Positions 13,584-26,066 of a stretch of 64,000 nt of DNA are shown piece by piece. Source of the DNA: Voacanga thouarsii. Taxonomy: Eukaryota; Streptophyta; Magnoliopsida; Gentianales; Apocynaceae. The DNA lies in NCBI GenBank assembly GCA_026120185.1, contig JANUWF010002342.1:5332501-5396500 (forward strand), read 5' to 3'. The notes below the pieces were generated by a model. The model saw nothing but the letters and a program-made list of their open reading frames with translations. It did no database searches and was not told the origin of the DNA. The position numbers and the translations under genes are program-made. Positions within the stretch are counted from its first letter, which is position 1, and every line of letters starts with the position of its first letter.

Positions 13584-14417
13584 AGTAAAGAACTAATCAA
13601 GAAAATGCACTTATTGTTTAATTTAATATTGTAGTTTTAAATTTTATTAAAATTTATAGAGATAAAAAATGATTTATGAAATTGAGTTTCATTTTTAATG
13701 TATTTTAACAAAAAAAAAACTAATTGATTATGAAATTATTATTTTGGTTAGAATTAAAAGAAAATGTAGAATATTTATATGCATCAATTTTTAAAAGTAT
13801 ATTAATTAGTAAAAATAAATAATTACAAAAAAAATATTTATTTATATCCATTTCATATTTCCGAATTTCTGGAGGAATATGTCTCAATGCGTAACTTAAG
13901 AGAAACCTTCTGATTGTCGAAGACAAAAGCCATCACCAGCATAGTGTAGAAAATGCCATTAATGGGTGATGGCTTGAAATAAGAAATCAAGTTCAAATTC
14001 CCTACCAGAAAAATGACTTACATAGTTCATAAAATGACCTTTCTCTTTTCCCTAAAAGCATCCTCAAAATTGCCATCCTAGTCAAAGCTATCGATCACTG
14101 ACCAGTGCAAGCACCAGAAACTCACACTCATTCATTGTTTCACGTCTTATCTAATTTTGTTACACTTTGCTAACATTTCAATAATATGGCACTCTTATTT
14201 TAATATTATTAATAAGACAAAATAGTCTCCAAAATAATATTTTTTAGCTCTTTAAAACTAAATTAGAAGTAAAAACATGACTGAAAATATATCAAAACTA
14301 CTTTTTACTGGAACAAAAAAGACGATAAAAGGAGCTTATTTTAAGCAATTGAAAAAAAAAAAAAAGCCTAATTATGGGACAATGAAAACAATTGGACAAA
14401 ATTATTTGACTACAACA

Positions 14418-14623
14418 ACTTTTTGGGTCATTTTCTAAGTCCAAATTCACTTCAAAATGAGTGTGAACATTTGTTGACCGGAACACAAAATTGCACAAAT
14501 GGAACAGCTAAAGAAAAACAATTTTTTGGGTCATTTTCTAAGTCCGAATTCACTTCAAAATGAGTGTGAACGTTAGTTGACTGGAACATAAAATTGCACA
14601 AATGGAACTGCCAAAGAAAAGCA
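14418..14623 (+). repeat. Two-copy tandem repeat, period 103 bp
   Basis: TTTTGGGTCA starts at 14421 and again at 14524, followed in both by the same run: CATTTTCTAAGTCC, CACTTCAAAATGAGTGTGAA and AATTGCACAAATGGAAC. Only a few substitutions separate the copies, so it is a recent local duplication. Confidence 0.9.
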
Positions 14624-16310
14624 ACAGAAAAAAAAGAAAAAAAGGAAAAAGACTTTCAATGATCACGAAACATTGGCAAAACGTCTGGCAACATGCTCAG
14701 TGTGCTCATGTTGTCAAGCAAAGGCCAATACACATATATAAAAAAACAAGATCCTGTTTTCATGTGCAGATATATGCTCAGTGTGCTCTTGTGCTCATGC
14801 TCAGTGTGCTCATGTTATCTAGAGGAACCTCCACATGCAAAGAAAAAGTATTTTCACTAGATGCAAGAAAACAAAGCATACAAGAGTCTGAAAATCTCTC
14901 ATTGTGCCAAAGGTTAACAAGGCAATGATGCTATCCCTTAAACACTCAATGCACAGGAAGCTGCATGAAATTTATGCCTGTATGGTTAAAAAGGAAAGAG
15001 AAAAAAAAAAAGATCGTTCGTCAAGAGGTTGCACCATTGATAAATTGTTGAGTCTATACTAAATGTACAACCCTTTCAAAAGTCTATAAGGTAGCGAATG
15101 AAATTTGCAGATTTCTGGCACCCCTAAAAAAAGAGCATTCAAAAGGTTGGTGTTTAGTTTGTAATGATGCCAGTTTGTCACTGACACTTCAATTTAAAAC
15201 CCAAACAAAATCAACAAATAGAGCAGCCATCAAGCACATCCGTGCCCTCTTCATGCAAGTACCGAAATCTGTTAGTTTCTAGAGCGGATTGTATTAGGGA
15301 GTATTTTCACCATTCCTTAGTTCGTGAAATCTCACCAGACATTTATAGTCTTCTCCTTAGAGGATACATCAGTAAGCATTGTGTCATCGAATTGCTTTAC
15401 CAGCAATAAAAAAACCCATCATCCTTCAGAGCTTTGGTCCTCAACATTTTCAAGGGAACTACACATGGAATTTCAATTCAGTACTTTTTTTCCCCGAATG
15501 AGAAACAAATCTTTTCTCTAAATTATACCAAATCATAACAAATCTTCACTTATTATAATATTCACATCTTCACATCTTCACAAAGCTACACACTTTGAAC
15601 GAAGTAGCAATGTACCCATACATAATATAATACCATCAGCCCACAGAGAGTGAAAACACAAAGCATTTACAGTTTAATGCTCACCGTCACCGTCGGCCAT
15701 CGAAAACTAACTCATTGCCACATGCGTTTGTAAAATCTCCCACATTTTTTGGATTCAATGTCTTCAAAAAAAATGCAGAGAATGTGAGTCGCAGAGGGAA
15801 GAATTAAACCGGTGGGAAGAGTGGCAATGGCGGAGTAGCCTGAGGTTGGGTTTCAGAGGGCTAAATGAAGTTGTGGGAGTGGCGGGTTGAGGTTGGGTTT
15901 CAAATGTGGAGTCGCGAGGGTAGGGGTTGAAGATAGGTTGGTGCGGTAAAGTGAGAAGAAAGGGCTTTGAAGAGCGGTTGACAACAGAAGGCAAAGAAAT
16001 GCTTTCTCTACAATGGAAGTGTCCAAGATGAGTTTTGTTAATCTAGAATTTTCTCCACAGTGGAGTGGCAGAGGAAGATGCCGGCAGGGGTAAGGGCTAG
16101 GGTTGAAGATGGAGTGAGGAGAAAGGGGTATGGAGTTTTTTTTTTTTGGCTAGATTAAGGGGTATGGAGTTAGAAAAGTCATGTTGTTTGCAATTCGATG
16201 TGATTGGCGGGTACCAATTGGAAGACAAACTTTTGCAATTCAATCTTTGTCTAGTCATACTGTTTGTGAGGACAGTCAGCTCGTCTTCTAGTTGAATAAT
16301 AGCAAAGAAA
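14624..16310. other. Intergenic DNA, no convincing gene
   Basis: Contains a small cluster of the word GCTCAGTGTGCTCATG at about 14695-14815. Two minus-strand frames (15994-15764 and 16318-16097) start plausibly but match nothing that I know. The first has a Ser/Pro/Arg-rich start that could mimic a plastid transit peptide; there is no downstream domain. Confidence 0.45.
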
Positions 16311-16455
16311 GCCTCCACGGCTTAGCTCAGTTGGTCACAAAGGAGCAGATTGGGAGTAAGGACTCAAGTTCGAGTCTCGCCAGGGATTTCTTTCCTTAAA
16401 ATATAGGGAAGGTCCTCGTGGGCAGTGAGCACTGAACAATAAAATATTCCTTTAT
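16311..16455 (+). mobile_element. tRNA-derived SINE
   Basis: A tRNA-like head carries an A box, TAGCTCAGTTGG (16323-16334), and a B box, AAGTTCGAGTC (16366-16376), spaced as in an RNA polymerase III internal promoter. An unrelated body and an AT-rich 3' end follow. The segment between the boxes does not form a clean anticodon arm, and the acceptor sides do not pair, so it is a SINE rather than a functional tRNA gene. No clear target-site duplication was seen. Confidence 0.72.
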
Positions 16456-17629
16456 GAATTTTAAATTTTAGTCTCTAATATATTTATTTTGGAGTAAATT
16501 TAAAAGTTTAAATGTTCGATTTTAACATTCAGGTTTTTAACAATATTATTAGTAGAAAAATGTATGGAATAAATATAAACTGATACAAACATTTAAGTTC
16601 ACATATCCAAAATAAAAACATAAATTTAATTCAAAATTTTTTACACATCAAAATTTAAGTTCACATATCAAGAAAATATAGCCAATTCGGATTTTTTTTT
16701 TTTTTTGAAGTTAAGAACTAATGAATTTACACATAGACATTCCACCTATAACTGAACAGGTTTATCTATTTTTCCTAAAAATTGAATTCCTCGAAATCGC
16801 TCAACATATATAACCATTTGTACCTGAATTAATAACCATTAAAAAAAAAACCAATTAAGAGAAGAGGAAGGAGGAGATGAGAGAAAAAAAGTTTAAAATG
16901 AAGGTTTAACTAATTAATTATATATTTAGTAATTGCATTTTTATTGAACATTAAAAACAAAAATATTAAGAAAAGAAGAATTGCAATATAAATATTACGA
17001 GAAAGCCTTTAGGTATATTTGATAACTTAATTTATAAGTCATGAAAACGAGATAAACTTAGTTTGTTGTTATATGCATAAATTACAATACAATTTCCAAT
17101 TGTATGTCCTCGAATCCTATGACAAATATTTATCCCACATAAAAGAATTAAATTCATAATTTATTGTTTGAAAATAATGTTTTTAATTAATTGAATTATA
17201 GTCTTATTATAATCCAACTCACAAGCAAATTTTGATGGCACATTATAATAAATGGAAAAAATATTTGCATCACTAACAAATGGTTTGATGGTAAAAAACT
17301 AAATCAATATTAACTTATTTAGTCTTTAAAATTTAAAATATTAAATTTTGCAGTTTTGTGGTAAATCCATTGTTGATTGTCACAGAAAATTTTTCATGGT
17401 AAAATTTCAAAAACTTAAAGCATTTACAAAGATAGGCGCCTTTGAAAGTGAAACAATCATTTTGTGAACGAAAATTTAGTGTTTTTTTTAAAATCCACTT
17501 ATTTTAATTTTTTAATAAAATAAAATTAATAAAATTAGAATTTTTAATCAAAGTATTCTAATTTTTTTTAATAAAATAATAAAAATATTTAAATATTACA
17601 ATATTAAAAAAATTTTATTTTTTTTTTAA
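16456..17629. other. AT-rich intergenic DNA
   Basis: No coding signal. Near 17345-17400 a diverged piece of the GTGGCAAAT / TGCCACGG type hints that the satellite array decays gradually at its left edge. Confidence 0.5.
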
Positions 17630-20600
17630 TAAATACATATATTTCGACACACAAAAATACTACATTCTATTTTAAATTTGTATCAATTCTTTTTCAAGAA
17701 TAAATAAGTTAGATATAAAAAAAGTTCATAAAACATTTGACCATTTTAATAAAAAATGTATGGAATAAAATTTAGAATAAAAAAATAAAATTGCTAGGGA
17801 TTTACCACGGACTAACACTAGTGGCAAATTTGTGGCAAATTGCCACGGAAGATAATTAATGAAATTAAAATGGTATTTCGTGGTAAATTCGTGGCCGATT
17901 GCCACAGAACACATAATAAAATTTTCTAGTTCATTTTATCACCATTTTACCAAAATTATAATTTTTATATTATAAATAGTAATATAGTTAATTACATTGA
18001 TATTTCCAATGGCTTTTGTTGTCAAAAAAAAAAATTATATCATATCTTTAATTTTTTTTATTTTAATAAACACATATATTTCGACACCCAAAAATATTAC
18101 ATTTTATTTTAAATTCGTATAAATTCTTTTTCAAGAATAAAAAAGCTAGAGATAAAAAAAATGTTTATAAAACATTTGACCAATTTAAGAAAAATGTATG
18201 GAATACAAATAAATATAATAAAAATTAGAATAAAAATGAAAAAAATAAATCTGTGACAAATCTCTAGTAGTTTCTTAGGGATTTGCAACAGACTAACACA
18301 ATTCGTGGCAAAACTGTGACAAGTTCGTGGCACTTTGCCACAGAATACATAATAAAATTTTCTTGATCTTTTTATCATTATTTTACCTAACATATAATTT
18401 TTATATTCTAAATGGTAATATAGTTAATTGCATTGATTTTTCCAATGGCTTTTGTTGTAAAAAAAAAATTATATCATATCTTAATTTTTTTTTTAATAAA
18501 CATATATATTTTGACATACAAAAATATTACATTCTATTTTAAATTAGTATGAATTCTTTTTCAAGAATAAATAAGCTAGAGATAAAAAAATATATTTATA
18601 AAACATTTGAACATTTTAATCAAAATGTATGGAATAAAATAAATCTAATAAAATTTAGAATAAAAAGGAAAAAAAATAAATCCGTGGCAAGTCCCTTACA
18701 ATTTGCTAGGGATTTGCCGCGAACTAATACAATCCATGGAAAATTCGTGGCAACTTGCCATGGATCTGCCACAAAACATAAAATAAATTTTCTTGTTCTT
18801 TTTATCATTATTTTACCTAACATATACTTTTTATATTCTAAATAGTAATATATTTAATTGCATTGATATTTTCAATTACTTTTGTTGTCAAAAAAAATTA
18901 TATAATATCTTTAAATTTTTTATTTTAATAAACACATATATTTCGACACACAAAAATATTACATTCTATTTTAAATTCTTATCAATTCTTTTTCAAGAAT
19001 AATTAAAGCTACAGATAAAAAAAATTGTTTATAAAACATTTGACCATTTTAATCAAAATGTATGAAATAAAAATAAAAATAATAAAAATTAGAATAAAAA
19101 AGGAAAAAATAAATCCGTGTACGGAACACATAATAAAATTTTCTTGTTCTTTTTATCACTATTTTACCTAACAAATAATTTCTATATTCTAAATGGTAAT
19201 ATAGTTAATTACATTGATATTTTCCAATTGCTTTTGTTGTCAAAAAAAGAAAAATTATACCATGTCTTTAATTTTTTTATTTTAATAAACACATATATTT
19301 CGACACACAAAAACATTACATTCTATTTTAAATTTGTATCAAATTTTTTTCAAGAAAAAATAAGCTAGAGATAGAAAAAATATAAAATATTTGACCATTT
19401 TAATCAAAATGTATGGAATAAAAATAAATGTAATAAAAAGGAAAAAATAAATCCGTGGCAAATCCCTTGCAATTTGCTAGGGATTTGTAATGGAATAACA
19501 CAATCCGTGGCAAATACATGGCAACTTGTCACGGATTTGCCAAGGAACACACAATAAAATTTTTCTTGTTCTTTTTATTACTTTTTTACCTAACATATAA
19601 TTTTTATATTCTAAATGGTAATATACTTAATTTTATTGATATTTCAAATGGCTTTTGTTGTAAAAAAAATTATATAATGTCTTTAAATTTTTTTATATTA
19701 ATAAACACATATGTTTCGACACATAAAAGTATTACATTCTATTTTAAATTCATATCAATTCGTTTTCAAGAATAAATAAGCTGGATATAAACCTAATGTG
19801 TATAAAACATTCGATCATTTTAATTAAAATGTATGGAATAAAAATAAATCAATAAAAATTAGAATAAAAAAGGAAAAAATAAATCCATGACAAATTCCTA
19901 CCAAATTTAACACAATCCGTGGCAAAGTCGTGACAAATTCGTGGCACATTGCCAAGGATTTGCCATGGAAGATAATTAATGAAATTAAAATGGGTATTCC
20001 GTAGCAAATCCGTGGCAGATTGCCAAGGATTTGCCACGAACACATAATAAATTTTTTTTGTTCTTTTTATTACTATTTTATCTAACATATAATTTTTATA
20101 TTCTTAATGATAATATAGTTAATTGTATTGATATTTTCAATGGCTTTTGGTGTAAAAAAAAAAATTATATCATATCTTAAATTTTTTTATTTTAATAAAA
20201 ACATATATTTCGACACACAAAAATATTACATTTTATTCTTAATTCGTATTAATTCTTTTTCAAGAATTAATAAGCTAGAGATGAAAATAATGTTTATAAA
20301 ACATTTGACCATTTTAATCAAAATGTATGGAATAAAAATAAAAATAATAAAAATTAGAATAAAAAAGAAAATAATAAATCCATGGCAAATCTCTAGCAGT
20401 TTGCTCGGGATTTGCAATGGACTAACACAATCCATGGCAAATCCGTGGCAACTTGCCACGGAACACATAATAAAATTTTCTTATTCTTTTTATCACTATT
20501 TTACCTAACATTTAATTTTTATATTCTAAATGATAATATAGTTAATTGCATTGATATTTCTAATGGCTTTTGTTGTCAAAATAAAAAATTATATCATATC

Positions 20601-20640
20601 TTTAAATTTTTTATTTTAATAAACACATATATTTGCTTAT
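17630..20640. repeat. Satellite-like tandem array 1, about 7 units of about 430 bp
   Basis: The anchor TTTTACCTAAC or a variant recurs near 17951, 18378, 18810, 19162, 19586, 20078 and 20499, giving steps of roughly 350-490 bp. Each unit has an AT-rich part (ACATATATTTCGACACAC, TTCTTTTTCAAGAATAAATA, ACATTTGACCATTTTAA) and a GC-richer palindromic core built from GTGGCAAATCC and GGATTTGCCACGG. Length differences between units fall mostly in the core. Small reading frames in the array recur with the repeat and are not genes. The array ends about 200 bp left of the RKD upstream region. Confidence 0.92.
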
Positions 20641-21229
20641 CAAATGCGATGTTTTTGTGACCATCATATTTGGTTAATTAGATGCGACATTATTTGTTTT
20701 TCACAAATGCAACGATTCTAGCCGTTGTTTTTTATTAATTTTTTTAAAAAAAATAGTTTCTTGGTATTTAGGCCTACCACGTCCAATTTCAAACCTGCGT
20801 ATATGCACACATTCATTTATGCCTATCCACCTGTAATATCTTACTCTACCTGGTGTCATCTTTTCCCTTCCTCCTTGTCAGTTTCTCTCCTCAATCCTCC
20901 CTCCGCTCTTCCCTCCCTCCACCTGTCATCTACCTCTTTCTCTTCCTCCTTGTCTCTTTCTCTCCTTAGTCCTCCCTCCTATCGTTTTCTTCGATTGCGT
21001 TATCAATATGCATGAGTTGGCCAGTTTAATTGCATCCCCTCGTTTTCTCCAATGCAGTAATTTTCTATAATTGTATTTATATTAAATTATCTCTATTCAT
21101 GGTCTCTTCTTGCTCGCACCAATATATATATTCCTCACACAAAATGTGCTCTATTAGTCATTAGTCATTAGTGGACTTTAAAGAACCACAAAGGGACTGG
21201 AATTTCTTCTTCGGTTCTCTTTCTCAGAG
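20641..21229 (+). promoter_or_regulatory. Upstream region of the RKD copy (putative promoter)
   Basis: From about 20845 it is collinear with 11905-12252, the upstream region of the truncated RKD copy. It includes a CT-rich tract and the run into the shared context TCTCAGAGATGGGGAG. The first 200 bases carry TGCGAC/CAACG words (GATGCGAC, GCAACGATTCTAGCCG) that resemble transposon subterminal motifs. Its role as promoter is inferred from position only. A tandem satellite array sits directly upstream. Confidence 0.5.
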
Positions 21230-22371
21230 ATGGGGAGTCGTAATTCGTTTGAGAGGTGGTCAAATTTTGAATTAGTTTCCAAAGAAGAAGATTTTGATGT
21301 GTTTTTATTTGCCAAGTCAACCACTTCCTTTTGATTTCAGGTGAGAAACTTTTAAGGCTTTTTTTTTTTTTTTTTTGCTTTTCACTCGTCTTCTTCATCT
21401 GAAAATGTGCTTGATAATGAAGCTGAACTTAAGTTGAAGTTCTGGACATGCTATTTTAGATTTCCAATTTGATCTGCCCATTCAAGAGACTACTTTGATG
21501 TTGTTCCTCGGATGGAGGATATGCTTGTGCATGATCCTTTCTACTCCCTAATGTATTTTGAACAAAGCCAGAACATGATTCAAGGTTAACATACATTAGA
21601 GCTCATGATTCTAGAAAATTACCAAGACTTCCGTTGAATGGCATTACCTTTATTGAGATTATTTTTCTTTTTTCAAGAGAAAAATGGAGTGGTCTTAGCA
21701 ATAAATTCAAAGTAAGAAATCATGAAATGCATCTTGAATTTAATATCGAGGCAAACCAGCCGTTATTGTTGTGTGACAGAAGTCAATGTATCACTTCAGA
21801 CAAAGTTCCTATGGAGAAAAAGAAGACCAGGAGGCAGAGAGAGGAGAAGGGCAGTAGCTCCAAGACATTATCAAGAGCAACCATTTCAAAGTATTTTTAC
21901 ATGCCACTCACTCGGGTGGCCAAAGAACTGAATGTTGGCCTAACCCTTTTCAAGAAAAGATATAGGGAGTTGGGAATTCATCGATAGCCTCATAGGAAGT
22001 TGATAAGCTTGGAACTCTAATCAAGAATGTTTAGGTTCTCTATCACACACACTTGTGCATGAATGAAAAATGAGGAAAAAACTTACATCACAAATCTGCA
22101 AGTATAATTTGAGAGTATGCCTTTGGATTTGTAGCAGATGTGAAATGAAGAAGAAGGAGGACATATGGTTGAGAAGAAATTGAGAGAAGCCATTGAGATA
22201 CTAGAACGTGAGAAGAAGTTGATGGAAGAAATCCCTGTTACACAGTTGGAGGACCAAACAAAAAGACTGAGACAAGCATGCTTCAAGGCCAACTATAAGA
22301 AGAGAAAACTCATAAGGATGATGAAATCTCAGTACTCATTTCACAATAACTTCACGGCTTATTTACTATAG
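21230..22371 (+). pseudogene. RKD-type RWP-RK transcription factor, degraded
   Basis: RKD proteins are plant DNA-binding factors tied to egg-cell and embryo programmes. Exon 1 (21230-21340) encodes MGSRNSFERWSNFELVSKEE and has TGA at 21332. Exon 2 (about 21385-21584) encodes DYFDVVPRMEDMLVHDPFYS and has TGA at 21470. Intron 2 fits 21585-21679. Exon 3 (21680 to about 22030) carries the RWP-RK domain: SRATISKYFYMPLTRVAKEL, then NVGLTLFKKRYRELGIHR. TAG at 21985 replaces the Trp of the RWPHRK signature, and one base is missing near 22013. Exon 4 (about 22138-22371) encodes the leucine/lysine-rich coiled coil [17 protein letters not shown], with TGA at 22141. Intron 1 looks too short, and its acceptor reads CAC rather than CAG. 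The family call is firm; loss of function is strongly indicated. Confidence 0.88.
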
Positions 22372-24059
22372 TAATATGGTGGCATCTGTGCCCTTGATAT
22401 CAATGACTTCTCCATCAATCCAGGCATCTTCAGGATCCACACCCTGGACATGGGATCCAACTATAATGTTTATAGGATTTCCAATATAATTCAATAATTA
22501 GAAATTCAAATAAGAAAAGATTGAACTTTGGATGAAGAAAAGATTGAAATTTGATGTGGATGAACTTTAGATTAACAAGAAGTTTACCATTAGCCTGATC
22601 CTATATGATAAATGAACTCAGAATGAAACTGAAAAAAGAATGCCAAAATTGTACTTATCTTTGAGGAGGAAGAGAAAGAAGAAGGAAGTATCAAGGGGGG
22701 CTGGTATTTCTCAAGAAATGATGAATAGTGTAATGTAGGAATAAAAAACAGCAAAGAGTGTTGAAAAAGAATATTTCAAAGCAAACGAAAAGTAGTAGTA
22801 ATGATTAATGAAGGTGGTGGCAACACAAAAGTAAAAGGCAGAGCAGCCTCCCTTCACCTCTCCCCTCCCCCACCTCCACCCCCTACCACCTTCTATCTAC
22901 TTTCTCTACTCAGTCAAAAGGACGGATGCTGACTTGGCATCACTAGAAGAATATACACACAAAAATTGCATAAGCAAATACTTCTCTGAATTTTAGCAAA
23001 GTAAACAATGAATTACTGACTAAAAATGAAGTAATTTTATCAAAGTAAACAATCAATTATTGATTAAAATGAGACAAAATAGAGAAGGTGCAATTAGAAA
23101 TTGGAAAGGGAAAGGAACCGATGGCTTGTGGCTCGGTCACGGCTTCACGGCTTGAACAAGAACAAAAGCAAGAAGAGGAAAAGAAGGAATTTCGGTAGGC
23201 CAAGGAAACAAAAGTGGCAAAGGACAAAAGCAGAAAGAAAATTGGCAGCAAAGCAAACATATTCAAAAAGAAAATTAGTTTTGTTCGAAGAAAATCCAAA
23301 TCCCACCATGTGAACCACATAAATGGCCAAACATATTCAAAAAGATGATCCAGTCAGAAAGTGTTCTAGTTTTCATTAATTGCCAATTAAGATAATAATA
23401 TATAATTATTTCAGTATTTGTAAATATATTATAAACATGTGCCTTATTTAGATTTTTTTTTTAACTTTTGATCGTGTACAATTTTACAATTGAACTAGTA
23501 AAAATTACAAGAAAATCGCACAAAGCGTATCTATTGCATGCATACAAATATCAATAGTCTACACTCTGAAAAAAAAAAATGTATCAATCAATGAATAATT
23601 AAACTATATCTATATATTAGATAGAAATTTGCAATATCAATCAATTGTTTTATAATTGCATAGGAGTGACTAAAAGTATTGAAATTATTGGTGCAATGGG
23701 AGGGAGGCCATTAGAGTGTTCCTAATTATAGTGGGCATTACTAATCAAAGTTGGAACTCGGAACTATTGTGCATTCTGCTTTTTGTCATTCTCAGCTAAT
23801 GTGGAGGAGGGTGATGTGGCAGTTTCAACAGTGGTATGAATTGGTTAGAGTGGAAACCAGACTTTGTGCACTGAATTAGGGAGGGAAAAAAAAAAGGATA
23901 GCAGTAGAGAGAGTATTGATACTGCTGTTGCATTTCGTCGGGTCAAAGAAGCCATACCTATCGCGGGTTCATTTTTTTTTCCAAGCTCACCACAGTCACA
24001 ACGATGATTGGACTGCAATAAAAGTGCAAGGGCGATCAAGTACTTGACTTTGCCACTTC
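22372..24059. other. Intergenic DNA downstream of RKD
   Basis: No gene recognised. A block at 23190-23256 (GGCCAAGGAAACAAAAG ... GGCAGCAAAGCAA) is repeated at 28461-28527, on the other side of the solo LTR. C-rich and purine-rich stretches occur near 22850 and 23150. Confidence 0.5.
23190..23256 (+). repeat. Short segment repeated at 28461-28527
   Basis: Both copies read CGGTRGGCCAAGGAAACAAA, then GACAAAGGACAAAAGCA-like sequence, then GGCAGCAAAGCAA, with a handful of differences. They flank the LTR at 24060-28363, but are too far from it to be its target duplication. Confidence 0.7.
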
Positions 24060-24305
24060 TGTGAAACCCCGGTCAAAACCAACCTTAGAGTAAGAGGGTT
24101 GGGATGCATATCATGCTTTACTTCATGATTAAATACATTTTCATATCATTTCTATGTGCTTTGGATTTGAGTTTTATTGTTTTGAAGTCTTGTTGGTGAG
24201 TATTGCGTGAGAGGGGCAAAATGGTAATTTTTGCTCGAGGTGAAAATAGGGAGATAAATTGTGGATTGAATAGGAAATAATATTTCTAGTGAAAATATCA
24301 ACAAG

Positions 24306-24430
24306 AGTTGTTGTGGTGTAGTGGTTAGAGCCTTAGAATTAATTATTGAAGTCTAGAGTTCAAATTCCATCATAGAAGCTTTAGCTAGGATAAATTTTAT
24401 TTTTACTTGGGGGGAGATGGTTTCGGCCAT
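24306..24430 (+). mobile_element. tRNA-derived SINE-like sequence inside the solo LTR
   Basis: A-box-like GGTGTAGTGGTTAGAG (about 24315-24330) and B-box-like GAGTTCAAATTCC (about 24356-24368) at pol III spacing, followed by an unrelated body. Boundaries are uncertain and the match is weaker than for the SINE at 16311. Confidence 0.45.
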
Positions 24431-26009
24431 AAGGGCCTAGATCAATGTGGTGATGATGACCTAGGAGAGACATGTTAGGAGAATTTTCATTTCACTCCTT
24501 GGTTCTTCTCGAAATTCCAAAAGGGAATTCATTCTCCCTTGATCTTTAGTTTTTCCTTAAGTTTCAACTCCTTAGTTTGATCAAGGTGTTCTATCCTTTT
24601 CCTTTCCAGAAAATTCAGTAAAGTGCTGAGGTCTTTTAGGATCAAAATGTCCTAGTAAAAGGCTCCTCATGGTCTGGAAAACGTGAATGAATTGTGGGAA
24701 AGTTCAAGAGGAAAAATCCCTCTAAAAAGCTTGCTAAAATTTCACTCTATAGCTAGTTCACCTTCCTCCTTGGAATGAGCTGAAATTTTCCAGCTTGTGT
24801 ACCTTCAAAATGTCGAACTTCTTAGCTGAAATTTCCTTCCAAATGCTTCCAGAAAAATGGCCTTAAGATCAGCTTGAAACATGAATTATTTCTGCCATTT
24901 TCGGACTGCACAAAAGCTGTGCAAAACCAGTGAAAATTCTGGGCAAAATCGCAGCTTTGGAGGCTTAAAACCAAGCTGTTTTCTTCCAGATTTTGTGCAG
25001 CACCTTAGCCATATTTTTTCCTCCATGAAGAAGGTTGGAAACCAGCCTTGAATACCCCTGAAACCCCCATCCCAGCTCGCTGCAAATCGGCTAGCAGTGG
25101 CAGACGAAATTCTGCCAGAAAAAAATCCCCGTGCAGCGAAAATGGTTGTGCAGGAATTTTCCATCTTGCTTTCCATTTCTCCTCCAGCCAAAAATGCCAA
25201 CCTACTTCTGTCAAAACCTCCCTTAAACCACCATTAACAGAGCTCCATTGTTCCCTTTGAGCTTCTGCACGAAATTCCATCAATGGCTGTCCGAAAATCT
25301 CTCCAACAAATCCCTGCAATTTAGCTTGATTACCTTCCAAAATTTCAGCCATCTTATTTAGCAACCTTCCATGATATCTTGCTCAATTGACCAGACTTCT
25401 TCTTCATCTTTGTACCCCTTAGTTTCGGCCATCATAAGCCTTGTAGAACCAGCTTTATCCTCAGAAAAGCCACACATTTAGTTGGCCATAGGAGACTTCA
25501 AAGCTGTCCAGAAAAATCAAGATATCCTATAATATTTACTTTTCAAATTCTCTTCCTAAAAATATTCTTCAATGATTGTAACAACTAACCTTTCCTTTCC
25601 CTTCCAAATCAGAGAAATCACTCTCTAAACCCTACTGAATTTCAGCAGCCCCAATCCCACAGAAAATCGGTAGCTTCTTCTTCTCTCTCTCTCGATTTTC
25701 TCTAGCTACCAATAACACACACACTACACCAAGAACACCTACTACCTTCTTAAACCTAATACAACTCCAAACCATTTCAAACCCTCACGAAAATCTCCAG
25801 ATTTGATCTACTCCTTGCTGTGAATCCATCAACACCCTTATTAACATCAAACTCCACAAATCATCTTGCTACTTTTGATCAAAAACCAGAAAATTTTGTG
25901 AAGGACAAGAACATCTTCAAGGTAAACTTATTTTAACAACTTCATCTTCTCCAAACTTGATCTCTAATGAAATCCTATATGAATAAGCATGCTAATGATC
26001 TCTTCTTCT

Positions 26010-26012
<3 letters not shown>

Positions 26013-26064
<52 letters not shown>
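26013..26064. repeat. CT dinucleotide microsatellite
   Basis: About 26 uninterrupted TC units within the solo LTR. Confidence 0.95.

Positions 26065-26066
<2 letters not shown>

Larger units (their letters stand above)
12317..14417. other. Intergenic DNA with short repeats, no gene recognised
   Basis: No protein family seen. It includes a block repeated at 29.6 kb (12961-13150) and an AT microsatellite (13549-13580). The moderately long frames around 12924-13600 read through these repeats and look like chance. Confidence 0.5.

Noticed and set aside
15764..16318. Minus-strand frames that could begin a plastid protein
   Set aside because: No downstream exon or domain found; composition alone is not evidence.
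16311..16385. Functional tRNA gene
   Set aside because: Pol III boxes are present but no proper cloverleaf or acceptor pairing; a SINE explains it better.
18109..20508. Many 60-126-codon frames in the satellite arrays (also 30.1-37.5 kb), often with HGFIFFFFIL-like peptides
   Set aside because: They recur with the repeat period, are built from AT-rich DNA, and change frame between units; no family resemblance.
23101..23313. Basic 70-codon frame (Lys/Arg-rich)
   Set aside because: Purine-rich DNA produces it; the same DNA is repeated at 28.5 kb without keeping the frame.
25005..25364. 119-codon minus-strand frame in the solo LTR
   Set aside because: Overlaps other frames on both strands; LTR sequence with higher GC makes long chance frames.
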